A stretch of DNA of 64,000 nt from Oncomelania hupensis (lineage: Eukaryota > Mollusca > Gastropoda > Littorinimorpha > Pomatiopsidae): positions 66,749,672 to 66,813,671 of the forward strand of contig CM072516.1 in the NCBI GenBank assembly GCA_036898135.1, written 5' to 3'. Below the pieces are notes generated by a model. The model saw only the letters and a program-made list of their open reading frames with translations. It searched no databases and was not told the origin of the DNA. How positions within the stretch are numbered: the stretch's first letter is position 1; each line of letters starts with the position of its first letter. Both the position numbers and the translations under genes were made by a program. Below, piece by piece: positions 22,926-34,560 of this stretch.

Positions 22926-23020
22926 GGAGAAAAGAAAACTATACACCGAAGCAACTAAGCTTATCAGACTAATATCAACAGTAATAGGGCTTTTTTTCGG
23001 TTATCATTTAGATATTAGAA

Positions 23021-23046
23021 GTTAACACACACACACACACACCCAT

Positions 23047-23082
<36 letters not shown>

Positions 23083-23152
23083 ACCAATACACACACCCAC
23101 CCACCCACCCACCCACCCACACACACACACACATACATACATACATACATAC
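23021..23152. repeat. (CA)n-(CCAC)n-(CATA)n compound microsatellite
   Basis: Adjacent tracts of three related short motifs, seen directly. The long frames on both strands here are artefacts. Confidence 0.95.
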
Positions 23153-23374
23153 AAACAGACTACACACAATGCAACGAATGAAGAGAACAGGATAGATGCA
23201 AATCAACAAATGTTTGAATTGAATCCAATTTATTGTATTCATGACCATTATTTTACAAACAAAACCAAAAAAAAAACAATGATGTTTATGATGATGATCA
23301 TGTCCACTTGTAAATCGCCATACTCTATGCTTCCATAGCATGGTCTGTGCGCTCAAAAATAAAGTTAAAAAAAA

Positions 23375-26150
23375 TAATAATAAGGTGCCACAGTGAAACT
23401 GAATTATTGCATAAACAAAAAGGTCTTCAGCTGTTTTTTGAAAGTGTTCTAATTGGAGCTACATCCCTTTAAGTGCAGAGGTAATCTATGCCACAAAAGT
23501 GGTGCAGCACATTCAAATGATCTTGCTCCGAGAGTTTTCTTCTTATGACTCTCGGCACTAGGCACCCGCAGCAAGGACTTGTTGGTAGATCGGAGACCCC
23601 GAGAGGGAATGTGCTGCTGAACAAGCTCACGTTAATAACTTGGTGCACTCCCTTCCTTGCAGCAGTAGACTAGTGATAAAAGTTTATGTTTTGAGCGCTT
23701 TTGAACAGGCAAGCAATGGAGATCTCTTAGAACGGGTGTGTTGTGGTCATTCTTCTTGGTCTTGGTGAAAATACGGGCTGCAGTGTTCTGGACCTTCTGC
23801 AGTCTTTGAAGCTGAAACTAAGGAATGCCCCAAAGACAGCTATTGCAGAAGTCAAGTCTGGATGAAATCAATGTTAGAGTAACTGCATTAGCTATCTCCA
23901 TGATGAGCGGTGGTATAAGCTGACCTAGAGACCTCAGATGGCAGCGGCATGTCCTAACCACGGAGTTGATATAAGGAGTTATTGAGTGAACTATCAACAA
24001 TAAGCCCAAGATTTTGAACTGTTTCTGATAAAGCTATTTCAGTCGTGATTCTCAATAGATTTGCCTAGAAAACATGTATACATGGAGAACCGGATTAAGC
24101 CCAAACTGGATCACTGTGGAATACCACAAATCAGGTAAGAGGCCTGAGAGAAATAACAGCCAACTTGAACTCGCTGGGTCCTATCACTCATATAGGCTTA
24201 AGAGTGGAACCACTGTAGAGCAGTCCCAGATATCCCAAATTCGAGCTGAAGTCGAGTGACCAAATTCGAGCTGAAGTCGAGTGAGCAAAAGGCCGTGGTC
24301 GGTGAGCGGCAGGGATAGCTCAGTGGTCAGAGCGCACGACTTGTGTGAGTGCGTATTGGGCGACGTGGGTTCGAATCCTGACTTCAGCAAACTATTTTGT
24401 GATTGCTGAATATTACGGGCCAGCGCCTTGAGAAGCTCTCTGAGCTTGTAAGTGCGCTATATAAGAGAAATCTCTTTCTTTTTTTTTCGATGACAAATGC
24501 GGCACATAGAACCAAAGACCAACAGCAGCACTACACAGCATATCATTCAGGATACGTAGTATGGCAGTCTCACAACTATGGCCAGACCGATACGCTGACT
24601 GGAACTTGTCTATAAAGTCGTGTGTATTCAAGTGGTCAACCAACGGAGCTCGGACAGCTCTTTCCACCAAATTGGAGATGTACGGAAGACTGGAGGTAGG
24701 CCTGAAGTTCCTAGTTTGGGATCCAAACCTTTCTTCTTCAATAGCAGTTTCACTACTGCAGTCTTCAGGGGACGTGGCACTGTGTCAGACAGCAGACTAC
24801 TGTTGACAATCAGAGTCAGAACAGGAAGAAAAATGTCCAGACACATTAAAACCAGCTTTGTAGCAATAGAATCGACTGCAGATGAGGTGGGTCTCGAAGC
24901 TGAAATGATCTTCGACAACTGTTCTTTGGTGATGGGTAAAAAATGAGTCAATAGTTTACCAGCAAATGAACTAGTCACTTGTAGCGGCTCATCAGAAAAT
25001 TCATGTTTGAAAGCTTCAATCTTGTTCACACACAAAAATAACTAAATCACTTTGAAATGGCAAAACGGGCGGAGTAGAATCCGTGGCTAGAAGGCTATTC
25101 ACAATGGAGAACATCTTGCGGGGATCAGAACCGGCTTCATTCAACAGCAACTGTGTATGCCTAGACTTGGCTGACCTGACTGCTTGCGTGAAGACATTTC
25201 TGGCATTCTTATAAATCTGCCGTTCCACTTCCAGTCCAATTGCTCGCCAGTGCTTCTCAGCTCGACGCCGTGCAGTCTTGGCATGATGGACTTCAGGAGA
25301 AAACCAAGGGGCATCGGGACGATCTGGAACAATTTCCACAATCTCTGGGGCGTATGTGTCCAAAAGAGTAGCTAACGTCTCATTGTACAAGCATACAAGT
25401 TTCTCGAAATCATCAGGAGGGGATGTGACTAACTCTGAGGCACTCAGATCATGGCGGAAAGACTTCACATTCATCTTGGCCAGGTTCCTCACACGAATCT
25501 TATTCTTAGGTGCTGGGATCTATAGCCATGTTGGTTTCAAACATTACAAGAAATTGATCAGACATCTGCAGGTCTTTAATGACCACTGACAGAACTAAAG
25601 TGGACAGGTCGAACCTATAAATCAACCAGTCTAGAATGTGGACCTTGCGATGTGTAGGCCTAGGTTTATCAACATGTTGAATCAGACTAGCAGAGTCAAA
25701 CAACTGAGCCAAACACTTGATATTTAGGTCAGACGGAACATCCCATTAAAAATTGAAATCACCCAGAATGAGGAGATTCTTGTTAGAGAGGGAAGTAACA
25801 AGCTTGCCAAACTCTTCATGAAATGCAGAATCCTTCAACAGACTTGTATCTGAGGGTGGAGGTCTGTAAACAACAAAATGTGCAAACCGATTGTTTTCCT
25901 TAAGTGATGACAAAATCCATATTCTCCAATGACACAAAGCGGCCAGCTGCACACGAACGAACATGAACTGACTTCGTATGAACAAGAGCTATCCCACCAC
26001 CACCCTGGCCAAAAGAACGAGGACAGTTAACAAATGTATAACCAGCGGGAGTCAAGGCATAATAACCGCCTCATTCACCATGCTCATGGAGCAAACTTTC
26101 AGTTATTGAAAAAATGTCAAAATCCTTTTCCACAATGAGAGCAGATTCTT
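23375..26150 (-). pseudogene. Decayed CR1/L2-type LINE (endonuclease plus reverse transcriptase)
   Basis: Minus-strand fragments follow the order of a LINE ORF2. Endonuclease pieces come first (YRPP near 25,865 and LILGDFNF near 25,750, then HILDWLIYRF). A linker follows at 25,016-25,492. The reverse transcriptase start is FQSAYRSGHSCETA near 24,590. A palm-region piece around 24,100-24,290 carries SARIWDIWD, and a C-terminal region has SRLDFCNSCLWGIP at about 23,820 and LLRVPSAESHKKK near 23,560. Many frameshifts and stops are present. The subfamily (CR1 or L2 group) is inferred from overall style. Confidence 0.82.
24305..24489 (+). mobile_element. tRNA-derived SINE (family C) inserted in the LINE
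   Basis: A tRNA-like head has a box A (TAGCTCAGTGG) and a box B (GGTTCGAATCC). A short body follows, ending in a GCGCTATATAAG-type 3' end and a T-rich tail. The head does not fold into a proper acceptor stem, so it is a SINE promoter and not a tRNA gene. It interrupts the LINE reverse transcriptase in opposite orientation. A minus-strand copy is at 58,070. Confidence 0.8.
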
Positions 26151-26900
26151 CTTAACAACTAAATATTAAGAAAGAACTGATAGACTTTGGTCTTAATTTA
26201 ACAGTAACATAACCAAAACAAAACATGTCATTAGAAAAAGAATTGTAACAACAAATTTGTCCTTGTATTTTTTTTTCACAGGTTTGTACAGAGACTAGTA
26301 AAAGAATAACATTTAAAGGACCTATTCGCTATAATTTTTAGTTCAGTTCAAGGAAATGATCTTAAAATTACACTGAAACATTTACTGAAGCAAAGAAAGG
26401 ATTTTAATGAATTTATAATTCAGAACAAAAAGTCAAATTGTCAAAACAATACCAAAAGTTCAACAACGTACTTGATATTGTCTCAATTAACTCAAAACTG
26501 AAATCTCTTAAACAAAGATAATATATTTCCAAACCAGACTATTTTGTAAAAATAAATTCATTGGAAATCTTTTTATTAAATTGGCAATTAAATTATGCTT
26601 ACTAAGAAAAGTAAACATAAATCTCCAAAAGTTAAAGAAAATACAACAGGTAATTCCAACAAAAAATTCCTCAAGTGAACAAAATCAAATTATTTCAAAA
26701 TCAGTAAAACCTGTGTGTTACTCACTCATTGTTTATTATCCAACTAAGTGATTTAGACATCGAAAATAAGAAAAGAAATTATATTAATAAACACATTTAA
26801 ATAACTAACTATTAAAAACTAACCAAATCATTAACTATAATAACTGGAACAAAAGTAAATTACAATCTCTCTCTCCCCTCTCCCACATCCCCTTATGATT
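26151..26900. other. Very AT-rich spacer, no gene recognised
   Basis: Nothing beyond A-rich sequence was seen on either strand. Confidence 0.45.
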
Positions 26901-27342
26901 ATATTTATTATTATTTATTTAATCGTTCTTATATAGCGCTTTTCCAGCTCAAGAGCTGCTCAAGGCGCTGGCCGATACAGGATCTAATTCAAGCCGACCG
27001 AGGCGCCAACTTGCAGCCTTTTTGCGCATAGTAATAACGATCCAGACAACTGAGCACAATACTGGGCAGCCAGGGATAGGGGAGAAGGACCTATGTGCAT
27101 GCTGTGTGTTCTTGTCACCGCCACTCACCGTCTAGGACATGAGCGTAAGGATCTTTAAAGTCCGTTATGATGGAATGTATGCGACACAGACTAGACCTCG
27201 GTTTATACTCTCATCCGAAGGAGTAGGGAACGGGAGTAAAGTGTCTTTCCCAAGGACTCAACACAATGCCCCGGCCTGAGCTCGAACCCTAGACCTTCAG
27301 ATCGGCAAGCCAAAGCTCTACCATTAGGCCACCGTGCCTCCC
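26901..27342 (-). mobile_element. SINE B, full-length tRNA-derived copy
   Basis: Read on the minus strand, it starts with a tRNA-like head (box A TGGCCTAATGG, box B GGTTCGAGCTC), continues for about 350 bp, and ends with a GCGCTATATAAG-type 3' end and a TA-rich tail. Closely similar copies occur at 40,903-41,332 and 49,340-49,665. RNA polymerase III transcription is expected for such elements. Confidence 0.85.
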
Positions 27343-27971
27343 TATACACGTGGGTTCTTATAAAACAGTCCTTTAGAGAAAATTTTTTAAAATATTCCAA
27401 CAGATGAATAAATAAAATGTTGCAAGTTTGAAAAAAATTATGTTACTTAGCATCCTAATATTTTTCATTTCCACTGGTAGTGAAAAGCGAAACTCGTTGC
27501 ATTTTAACAGAATATGAACCAGTGAAAAAGCACAAGTTGATGAGCAAAAAATATTTTTACAAAATTTAGTTCGTAATGAATTTTAAAAAAAATCTATGTG
27601 CTGTTACAATAATCCTCATGTAACCAGCATTGGGGTAAACAATTATATTTTCTTAAAGATGCTCTTTCTATTCTGTTGATTGCTTCTTTCGTATATAGCA
27701 TAGCAGAGTATTTGACTCCCGTCTTTTGGCCACCATCTACAGAAACGCCGAGCTGTATTTCTATTTATCCCTCTAACATGGACATAAAAATATCTGCCAT
27801 GCAAGGCGGTGAAGTGTGTTGGTAGTAAACCGGGTTGCCGGCTACTAGTGCCATGACACTCCATACAAGTCGTTGCCACCGACTTGCATAAAATGCCTGC
27901 CGACAATGTAGTCCTGCTATCCTCCAAAGGCAGAAGACGAATGATCAGCCGGGAAGAACAAATGTGTTGCC
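27343..27971. other. Spacer, no gene recognised
   Basis: No family or repeat assigned. Confidence 0.4.
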
Positions 27972-27982
27972 TTGTCCTGCAT

Positions 27983-28057
27983 GTTATGTTATGTTATGTT
28001 TATCAGTTTATAGTCCCCTCTCTTCCCGTAAGGATTTTCAGAGAGGAGACTCTGATT
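27983..28057 (-). mobile_element. Short LINE-type 3' end (75 bp) with 11-bp TSD
   Basis: TTGTCCTGCAT occurs exactly on both sides (27,972-27,982 and 28,058-28,068). The inserted segment ends, on its left, in a TTATG tandem tract, the complement of an ACATA-type tail like that of the LINE end at 28,341. It is a strongly 5'-truncated target-primed insertion. Confidence 0.72.
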
Positions 28058-28068
28058 TTGTCCTGCAT

Positions 28069-28340
28069 AGCCCAATGGCCGCTCTAAAGGATTCTGCACA
28101 GCAGGTGCCACCCAAGGCTAGTCTAACCAAAAAATGTAAGTAGACAACCTCTCTCTCAAACTTGAACCAGTCGCCTCCATTCCGCTACAAATAGATAAAG
28201 ATGTGCTAACAGTACCTCAATTCAAGATCTAAGTAAAACTTTCTTAAATTAAAGTTGCATTTGGAGTTCCAGTTCATGCGAACACATTCAGAATATATAA
28301 AGAAGCTGGAATATTACTATTAAATCAAAAATGTTAACTA
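28069..28340. other. Short spacer between two LINE ends
   Basis: No gene recognised. Confidence 0.4.
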
Positions 28341-29130
28341 ACAACTTATGTTATGTTATGTTATGTTATGTTATGTTATGTTATGTTATGTTATGTTATG
28401 TTATGTTATGTTCTTCCAGGACTTTGTGGAGCATTGTCCTTTGTCCGGTTTTTATAGCGGTCACTTGTTGTTCAATCACTTGACTTAATTTATAGGCTTT
28501 TGGCCTTAGTGGGTGGCATACTTTAGTTTTAAACTTGTAATATCTAAAAACTGTATCAAACTGATTTTTTTAACTATTCAATAATGAGGAGTCTGCAATG
28601 TCGCTGTGGGGCATGTTCCATGTGTCTACCACTCTGTTCGAAAACAAATATCGTCGCAGATCTGTTCTACTATAGTGCTTTTTGAGTTTCAACCTATGAC
28701 CTCGAGTGCGAACATCCAGGTTGTATTCGAAAGGAGACTCACTGTTATACAGTCCATGTGTAAATTTGTATACCTCAATGAGGTCGCCCCTCAGGCGTCT
28801 GTAGCTCATGCTGGGCAGATCTAGCGCTTCTAGTCTTTGCTCATACTCCAGGTCCCTGACACTTGGAACGCATTTTGTGGCTCTGCGCAAGACATGCTCG
28901 ATAATTTTTTTGTCCTTCTCATAGCGCGTGCCCCACACACAGTTCCCGAACTCCAGATGATGTCTAACTAGCGCTATGAAGAGCAGCGTCATAGACTCCT
29001 CGTCTAGGTATTCGTATGATCGACGTATTAGCCCCAGCAGCCTGTTTGCCTTGTTGACTTGTGTTTCGGCGCGTTTAGAGAATTTTAGCTCGAACTTCAA
29101 AATAAATGGTGAGGTATTTATCTGTTTCAA
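28341..29130 (-). pseudogene. LINE 3' end (C-terminal domain of reverse transcriptase ORF) with ACATA tail
   Basis: A 186-residue minus-strand frame (28,570-29,130) contains motifs typical of the C-terminal part of jockey/CR1-type ORF2 proteins: VNKANRLLGLIRRS, LVRHHLEFGNCVW, RRATKCVPSVRDL, YRRLRGDLIEVYKF and a final SNRVVDTWN. The catalytic domain is missing. An untranslated stretch follows, then a (TTATG)n tract at 28,341-28,412, the complement of the tail. The frame is intact over its whole length, suggesting a fairly young copy. Confidence 0.85.
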
Positions 29131-29570
29131 ATTGGGTAAAAAATCAAATATATTATATAAGACCTTTGTGATAAGCGTGATTGATATTACATAAATTTCA
29201 GTTCTTTCACCATTGATTTCACCATGGGAGCACCGATGTGCAAAATAATGTAATATTGACTTCAGTCAAACTTTAAAAAAAAGATGGTAATCCTGATTGA
29301 TTAGTTACTGAGATAAAACAGCCTTTAAAAAAATCATATGCATTTTTTTTACTGATGGGTCAGTGTTACATTCTTCAGATACTGGATCAACTGTTACTAT
29401 TCTTGCAATAAATATAAGAAGATGATAGTATTTAGGAAAGGGGTTTTCTATATTTTCAACCGAACTTTATACAATTTTGATGGCTTTAAATTGATCATGA
29501 CTTTACCTTTAGAAGTATTTGGCATACTAGTATTTGTTGATTCAAAAGCGGTTCTCCATTCAGGAGAACA
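29131..29570. other. Spacer, no gene recognised
   Basis: Nothing supported. Confidence 0.4.
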
Positions 29571-29621
29571 GATTACATTACATTACATTACATGAATATT
29601 GCTTTAGGTCCAGCGGACTCT
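29571..29621 (-). mobile_element. Family A 3' fragment
   Basis: Tail (TTACA)n plus the terminal family A sequence, reading AGAGTCCGCTGGACCTAAAG on the minus strand. It is cut abruptly at 29,621 by the hAT-like element. Confidence 0.7.
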
Positions 29622-30576
29622 CACAGGCGGCGGAAGCGGGGGGGGGGGGGGGGGAGGGGAGAGGGGAAGCAGGGGGGCCATGCCCCCCCCCCCCCCCCCC
29701 CCCGAAAAATGTTGGAGGGGGCAGCCTTTTATATTGCCCCCATCAATAATGAGTAGAATTTATTTATTTTTTTTTTTTTGCCAGCGCATCAAAGCATTCT
29801 TTTTTCTTCTAATGGAATCAACCAATACAAGTGTTTATCATCATAATCATCATCATCACCCTCTAATCAGTGAGAGAAGTTCGTCCCTTCGTCATCATTT
29901 CCTGTCGACGCGTCATAATCGTTAGCCTTAGCGTAGATCAAAGTGACCGACAGTTTTCGACATCGTGCACGTCACAGTCGCGTTTTGAAAACTTTCATTT
30001 GCTGTCAGTTTTTACAGTCTACCATTTTCAATATCAGCAATTTTCTCGACTACAAGTGAAGAAGTCAGCAAAATGGCAAATGCTTTGACAACTAGTGTTA
30101 TTGTTCCTCGTCAAGCATCCCGACAGACTCTCCGTGACAACCAACCTGCAACCACTCCAGAAGAATATTTCAAGATTAGCATTGCCATTCCTTTCTTGGA
30201 ACACCTGTCAACCGAATTGGACTCGAGGTTCAAAAATGCTGGTCTAGCAGTTGATGGTCTCTGTCTGGTGCCAAGCACTTTAATAGACAATCAGGATGGT
30301 TTCATGCAGGTTCCAGAAGGGGTGATGCTGGCAATGTTGTGGGAGTCTGATCTACCAGACAACGCTACCCTTGATGCAGAATACCAACGGTGGGTTTGCA
30401 AATGGCGAAGTGCTGCTGAGAATGCTAGAAGAAAAAAAAATACTTTGATGCGCTGGCCAAAAAAAAATAAAAATTGTACTCATTATTGAGGGGGGCAATA
30501 TATAAGGCTGCCCCCTCCAACATTTTTCTAGGGGGGGGGGGGGGCAGGGGGGAGGGCATGGCTTCCGCCGCCTGTG
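29622..30576 (+). mobile_element. hAT-like DNA element with long TIRs
   Basis: The termini match as inverted repeats of roughly 150-170 bp. They begin CACAGGCGGCGGAAGC, then run through C-rich homopolymers, a block containing AATGTTGGAGGGGGCAG, and GCCAGCGCATCAAAG. The inside encodes a hAT-transposase-like fragment. No matching target duplication is visible: the left flank is family A and the right flank is unrelated. The insertion was therefore accompanied or followed by loss. Confidence 0.72.
30073..30489 (+). pseudogene. hAT-type transposase fragment (ZMYM/P52rIPK-like middle region)
   Basis: A 138-residue frame starts at an ATG with A at -3. It includes EEYFKISIAIPFLEHL, ELDSRF, LCLVPS and WVCKWRS. 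This resembles the stretch between the nuclease core and the dimerisation region in hAT transposases and hAT-derived host proteins such as ZMYM-like and P52rIPK-like ones. Its last codons run into the right inverted repeat. No catalytic residues are recognisable, so it is a captured or leftover piece and not a working enzyme. The family link is moderate. Confidence 0.6.
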
Positions 30577-32595
30577 AAGTGGCAAATCACAATTATAGTT
30601 AACTTTTAAAGTTTCCATCGGCTACCTCCTGCCGAAAATAACATATTAATTACAGACTTTGGAAGAACCAGGTAAGACTAAATATAATTAAGCTCTCGTA
30701 GAACGGCCTTAAGCGAACTTGAGTATTTATCTGATGTAGCGTCAGTTCTGTAGCAAAGTTTGACTACATGGTGTCACAGAAGTCAGGGAAGCCATAGAAG
30801 ATAATGAACGAAATTGTGATGATATTCTGGGGAAGATACGTTTATCTTACTAGGGGGTAAGACTTATTGATAGATGGGCGATGCGCTACCACTATCGATC
30901 GTTCTTTTACCAGAAGTCCTAAAGTGGTGTGAGAGACAGATCACGGTACTTTGGTCACATAAAATTTATATTTGTTCTCGGGAATTTTAGTATCATTTGG
31001 CTCAACTTGAGAACCGGTGATGACTAATCAAAAGACTAGATTATTATGTCTCAAGAGAAGAAAACTAATAACTACACAACAATACAAATAGAATGACACC
31101 AGACGTATGTATGTAATTTCACTTTTTATATATTCAACACAAACTTTAACATTTCTGCATTAATCGGTAAATTAATAAGTAATATAGTTCCAAGTGCTGG
31201 GAAAATGTCTTAACAGGTTTCTTTCGTCATTTGCTACCTGCGGTTACGATTGTCACTGTTCGTACGTTTCTAAGGTTCTAGTTTCTCAAGGGTATGACTC
31301 AGTTTTGGTGGGTGACTTAGCTAAGGTAAGTCGGGTCGCTCTTGAAGCTGTGGGGTTTGGACGTGGTCAGGTAGAATCGTGGTAGTTCTCCTTGGTTCCA
31401 CGGGAGCGACGGTCAGGCGTTCGTCTCCACAAACGTGATCCCAGGTCCGACCTGTAAAAGTCGGAGCTCTGGCTACAGTATTCTCGTTAGCTATAAGTGT
31501 GCGGTCCCCTCTGCAAAGTGTCCATAGCATCAGACACCTGCAGGGTTCCCATATGCACAATTCAATTCGAATCTTAAGGCTAAGGTACATCAAACCACAT
31601 GCATACTGTCTCAGAAACAATAATCTGTTTCTGTAACTATATATCAAGAACATATTATTTATACATGGCAATCAATATACACTAAACATACACATATCAA
31701 AACTATTAGTGTTATCTTACTTGTAGACTCTGGGACTCGTGAAATCGTCTTTTATGTCTCTAGCACCCTCTTGATGAGATGGAGATAGACGAACACTGCA
31801 GTTTGTTCCTTTGGTCGACCCTCACAGCTTAACAGTTCTTTTGCGACTGATCAGTTGAGATTTGGTCCCCAAAGGTACGCAAAAGTTCCAATAGTCTTCT
31901 GACCAATCGTTTTTAGCTCTCGTTTTCGTTAATCTCGCATCTACAGAATTATGGTTCTAATTTGAATAGTTCCTCCCCTTCTCTCTTGTCACTGGGCACG
32001 CATAATCACTTTTCAAGTGGAGTATCAGGGATAGAGTGAAGAACAGATGCAATAACGATAAGCGGTGTCTGCCCAATACGGGTGACATCATCTTGGTAAC
32101 TTTTGGCTGGAGTGAGCTACTTAGTGTCTCATGGTGCAGTAAGTTATTTAATCGAAGACAACGCTATGGTTAGTTTTTGACTAAAGTATGCTATTTAACA
32201 TTCTTGGTCGCTAAGTCTGTTGATGGTATCGGTAGCTATCGGCGGTGTGCCTGTTTCAAGGAAGTTAATTTGCCATGTGTGGGCTGCTTGTTAGCTAACT
32301 GTTGTATTAATGTCCAGTTTCGTTTCGCTGGTATCTCTGTTTCGCTAAGCTAATTTCCTACATGTTTGTCGTCAATATTTATGCTGTTACAGAAATCAGA
32401 AAACAGATTCAACCATAGCAACAACAACAAAAAATAATACAATTTTTAAAAAAATGGCCAAAGAATGCTAGGCTACAAGTAAAACATTTCATCTTCATTC
32501 TTCAAACAAACAACCTCTATTATAGAAAAAAATGTTTTAGGCGTTTGCTGAGTTTTTTTTAATGACAAGTTCCAACGATTTACGAATAAAGTATT
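30577..32595. other. Spacer, no gene recognised
   Basis: About 2 kb without supported genes. Base composition is less AT-biased than elsewhere around 31,300-31,560 but no open frame has family features. Some of it may be old repeat. Confidence 0.4.
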
Positions 32596-32884
32596 TGTTA
32601 CGTTTGAGACACGCACGCTAGATCCGATCGTGTTGTTTTGCAAAGCATGCAATAACAGAGTGTATTTACCTTTGATTTGATTTTGCGTTGTTGTTAGAAG
32701 AAGCTTTGTATAATGTTGATAATTTTCGTTGGTCGATATTATTGGATAACTTTATAGAGTTACTTGTTTACTATCCATCGAAGCATATGGGTCTAGTGAT
32801 AGCTAGGAGATTCTTCTAACCTAGGTAGGGTTATATGACGTAAGACAGTGCATAGTTCCGGTGACGAGTTTTTTTTTTGATTGG

Positions 32885-32887
<3 letters not shown>

Positions 32888-32952
<65 letters not shown>
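32888..32952. repeat. (TA)n microsatellite within the solo LTR
   Basis: Pure TA dinucleotide tract, visible directly. The related LTR at 59,812 lacks it. Confidence 0.95.
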
Positions 32953-32955
<3 letters not shown>

Positions 32956-33090
32956 CGTCATGCTGGAATGTTCGAACTTTCTCTCGATTAGAGAGATACT
33001 ATAAAAGTGGTGCACTGTGTCACTGTCTCCCCCTATACGCACCTGTGTCCGGGGACTCAAATTTTAACCTTACTGTGTCTGCTTGGGAGT

Positions 33091-33209
33091 TCCCCTCCCT
33101 TGGGGCCCCCACGTTAAAAATTCTTAAATTCAAGTCCCCTATACGCTCAATGTGTCCGGGGACACAAATTTAATAAAGAAGAAGAAGAAGAAGAAGAAGA
33201 AGAAGAAGA
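33091..33209 (+). mobile_element. 119-bp retroposed fragment with (AAG)n tail and 11-bp TSD
   Basis: TGCTTGGGAGT flanks it exactly (33,080-33,090 and 33,210-33,220). The insert carries the motif GTGTCCGGGGAC and ends in an (AAG)n tail. A sequence related to its body occurs inverted at about 46,275-46,310. The duplication and tail mark LINE-mediated retroposition into the solo LTR. Confidence 0.75.
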
Positions 33210-33467
33210 TGCTTGGGAGTGAAAAAGTGAAAGAGTGATTGATTTATGGAGATTTTTGATGATGATCTTTGAAGTGATTTTCGGAAAGCGATCTTGTATG
33301 CAGTTGTTGATGTTTGCTGAATAAAGTTGGAAAACTTTATACGACGACTCCTGCCTTGTTGCTCAGTGAACAGGCTGCGTGGATAAACGAATCTGAGTAA
33401 CACTTATCAAGATTCAAGCATCGGGGCTAAATCAACCATTGAAAAAAACAACAACAACCGTGTAACA

Positions 33468-33747
33468 GCATGCATTGTCACGCACATGCAGTGACTGGTA
33501 TACCTGTTGTATAAGTATATCTGATCAAGTTCTACGTCCGTGAGACTGACAAGTGACAAGAGCATTGACATATAGTCCGTATGATTTATGTGAGGGCGTA
33601 ACGCATACAATTTAATGACACACTATATTTCAACACCCAGTGACCAAAGACATGGTATCCAGAACTAATTCAGACCGGCGGAAACCGGCTGGAATTACTC
33701 ATGAAAATATGTTCAGTTTGTTTGTTTTGTTGGCCTGCTGGCACACC
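33468..33747. other. Short spacer
   Basis: No gene recognised. Confidence 0.4.
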
Positions 33748-33933
33748 TGATGACCCAAGTTCCAAACCCGTGGTGGGCAAGATAAAAAGTGGCCATTTTC
33801 ACTGTCCATATTTGTAGTATGATTGCTCTTGTGATTAAGGTCTCAACCCCTTCTTCCCTGGGATGGTTATCCCCGTCTGCCATGTCGCCAATGGTGAGTG
33901 TAGACGTCAAACCTCAATGTTCATTCATTTGTT
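33748..33933 (+). mobile_element. SINE D, 5'-truncated copy
   Basis: Matches the minus-strand copy at 47,614-47,829 from the box B region to the 3' end, which reads CATTCATTTGTT in both. The tRNA-like head is missing here. Confidence 0.65.
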
Positions 33934-34439
33934 TGAGCCAAAAGTACGTGCTGTATGAGTTGTCTCCAAAGCGGTCGCCAGGACATGGTTTTGTTGACGA
34001 AGGCGGACATCACCGGCAGCGATAGTCTTCCACCTCCGAAGGCGTTGCGTGGGCTACGAAGAAATGCGGTTTTTGGAGGTCTGTGACCTAGACCGCTCGG
34101 TGAACTCAGTGTAAAAAATATTTTTAAAAGTCACAATAGTATAATAATATATAGCACAATAAAAAACAACACATTTCCTTTTTATTTTAATTTAAAAAAA
34201 AATCATCACGTTTGTCTCAACGTGAATCGGTTTTTACATGTTTTTCATTATTTACGTGTTGTTAATGTTGTTTGTTTTTTTCTTCTCGCGAAACTACGAT
34301 AATTAATATATGAACTTTAGGGCTCACAAAATGTTTCTCTCTTGACGTCATCGTTATAATGCATACATTAGTAATGGCAATATGGTCATAATCTAGTCCT
34401 TCGTAGTCCAGGAGGGGGTGGGGGGGGGGTTGAGGTTAG

Positions 34440-34560
34440 GTAAGGCATATATAGTTCTAGAACATGAGCTTTAGGATCTTTACATTCCGCAAAATAGAAT
34501 GCATGTATGCCCTTCTCTCATCCGAAGGAAAGTGTAACCTGAGGTCTTTAAAGGTAGCGC
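34440..34560 (-). mobile_element. SINE B fragment
   Basis: An interior piece of SINE B, recognisable from the block equivalent to 27,130-27,230. It is diverged and bounded by unrelated sequence. Confidence 0.5.

Larger units (their letters stand above)
32596..33467 (+). mobile_element. Solo LTR related to the 59.8-kb retrotransposon, with later insertions
   Basis: Begins TGTTACG and ends GTAACA like the LTR at 59,812-60,493. It matches that LTR along most of its length, including the stretch around the AATAAA-type signal and the final block. It is lengthened by a (TA)n tract at 32,888-32,952 and a 119-bp retroposed piece. No internal retroelement sequence adjoins it. Flanking pentamers (GTATT and GCATG) do not match, so the target duplication is lost. 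Confidence 0.8.

Noticed and set aside
24305..24385. Possible tRNA gene with good box A and box B
   Set aside because: The acceptor stem does not pair and the T stem is mismatched; the sequence continues into a body shared with 58,070-58,240, so it is a SINE head.
27270..27342. Possible tRNA gene on the minus strand
   Set aside because: The same head and body recur at 40,903-41,332; it is SINE B.
30073..30489. A functional single-exon host gene
   Set aside because: It sits entirely between the inverted repeats of a DNA element and covers only part of a hAT-type protein.
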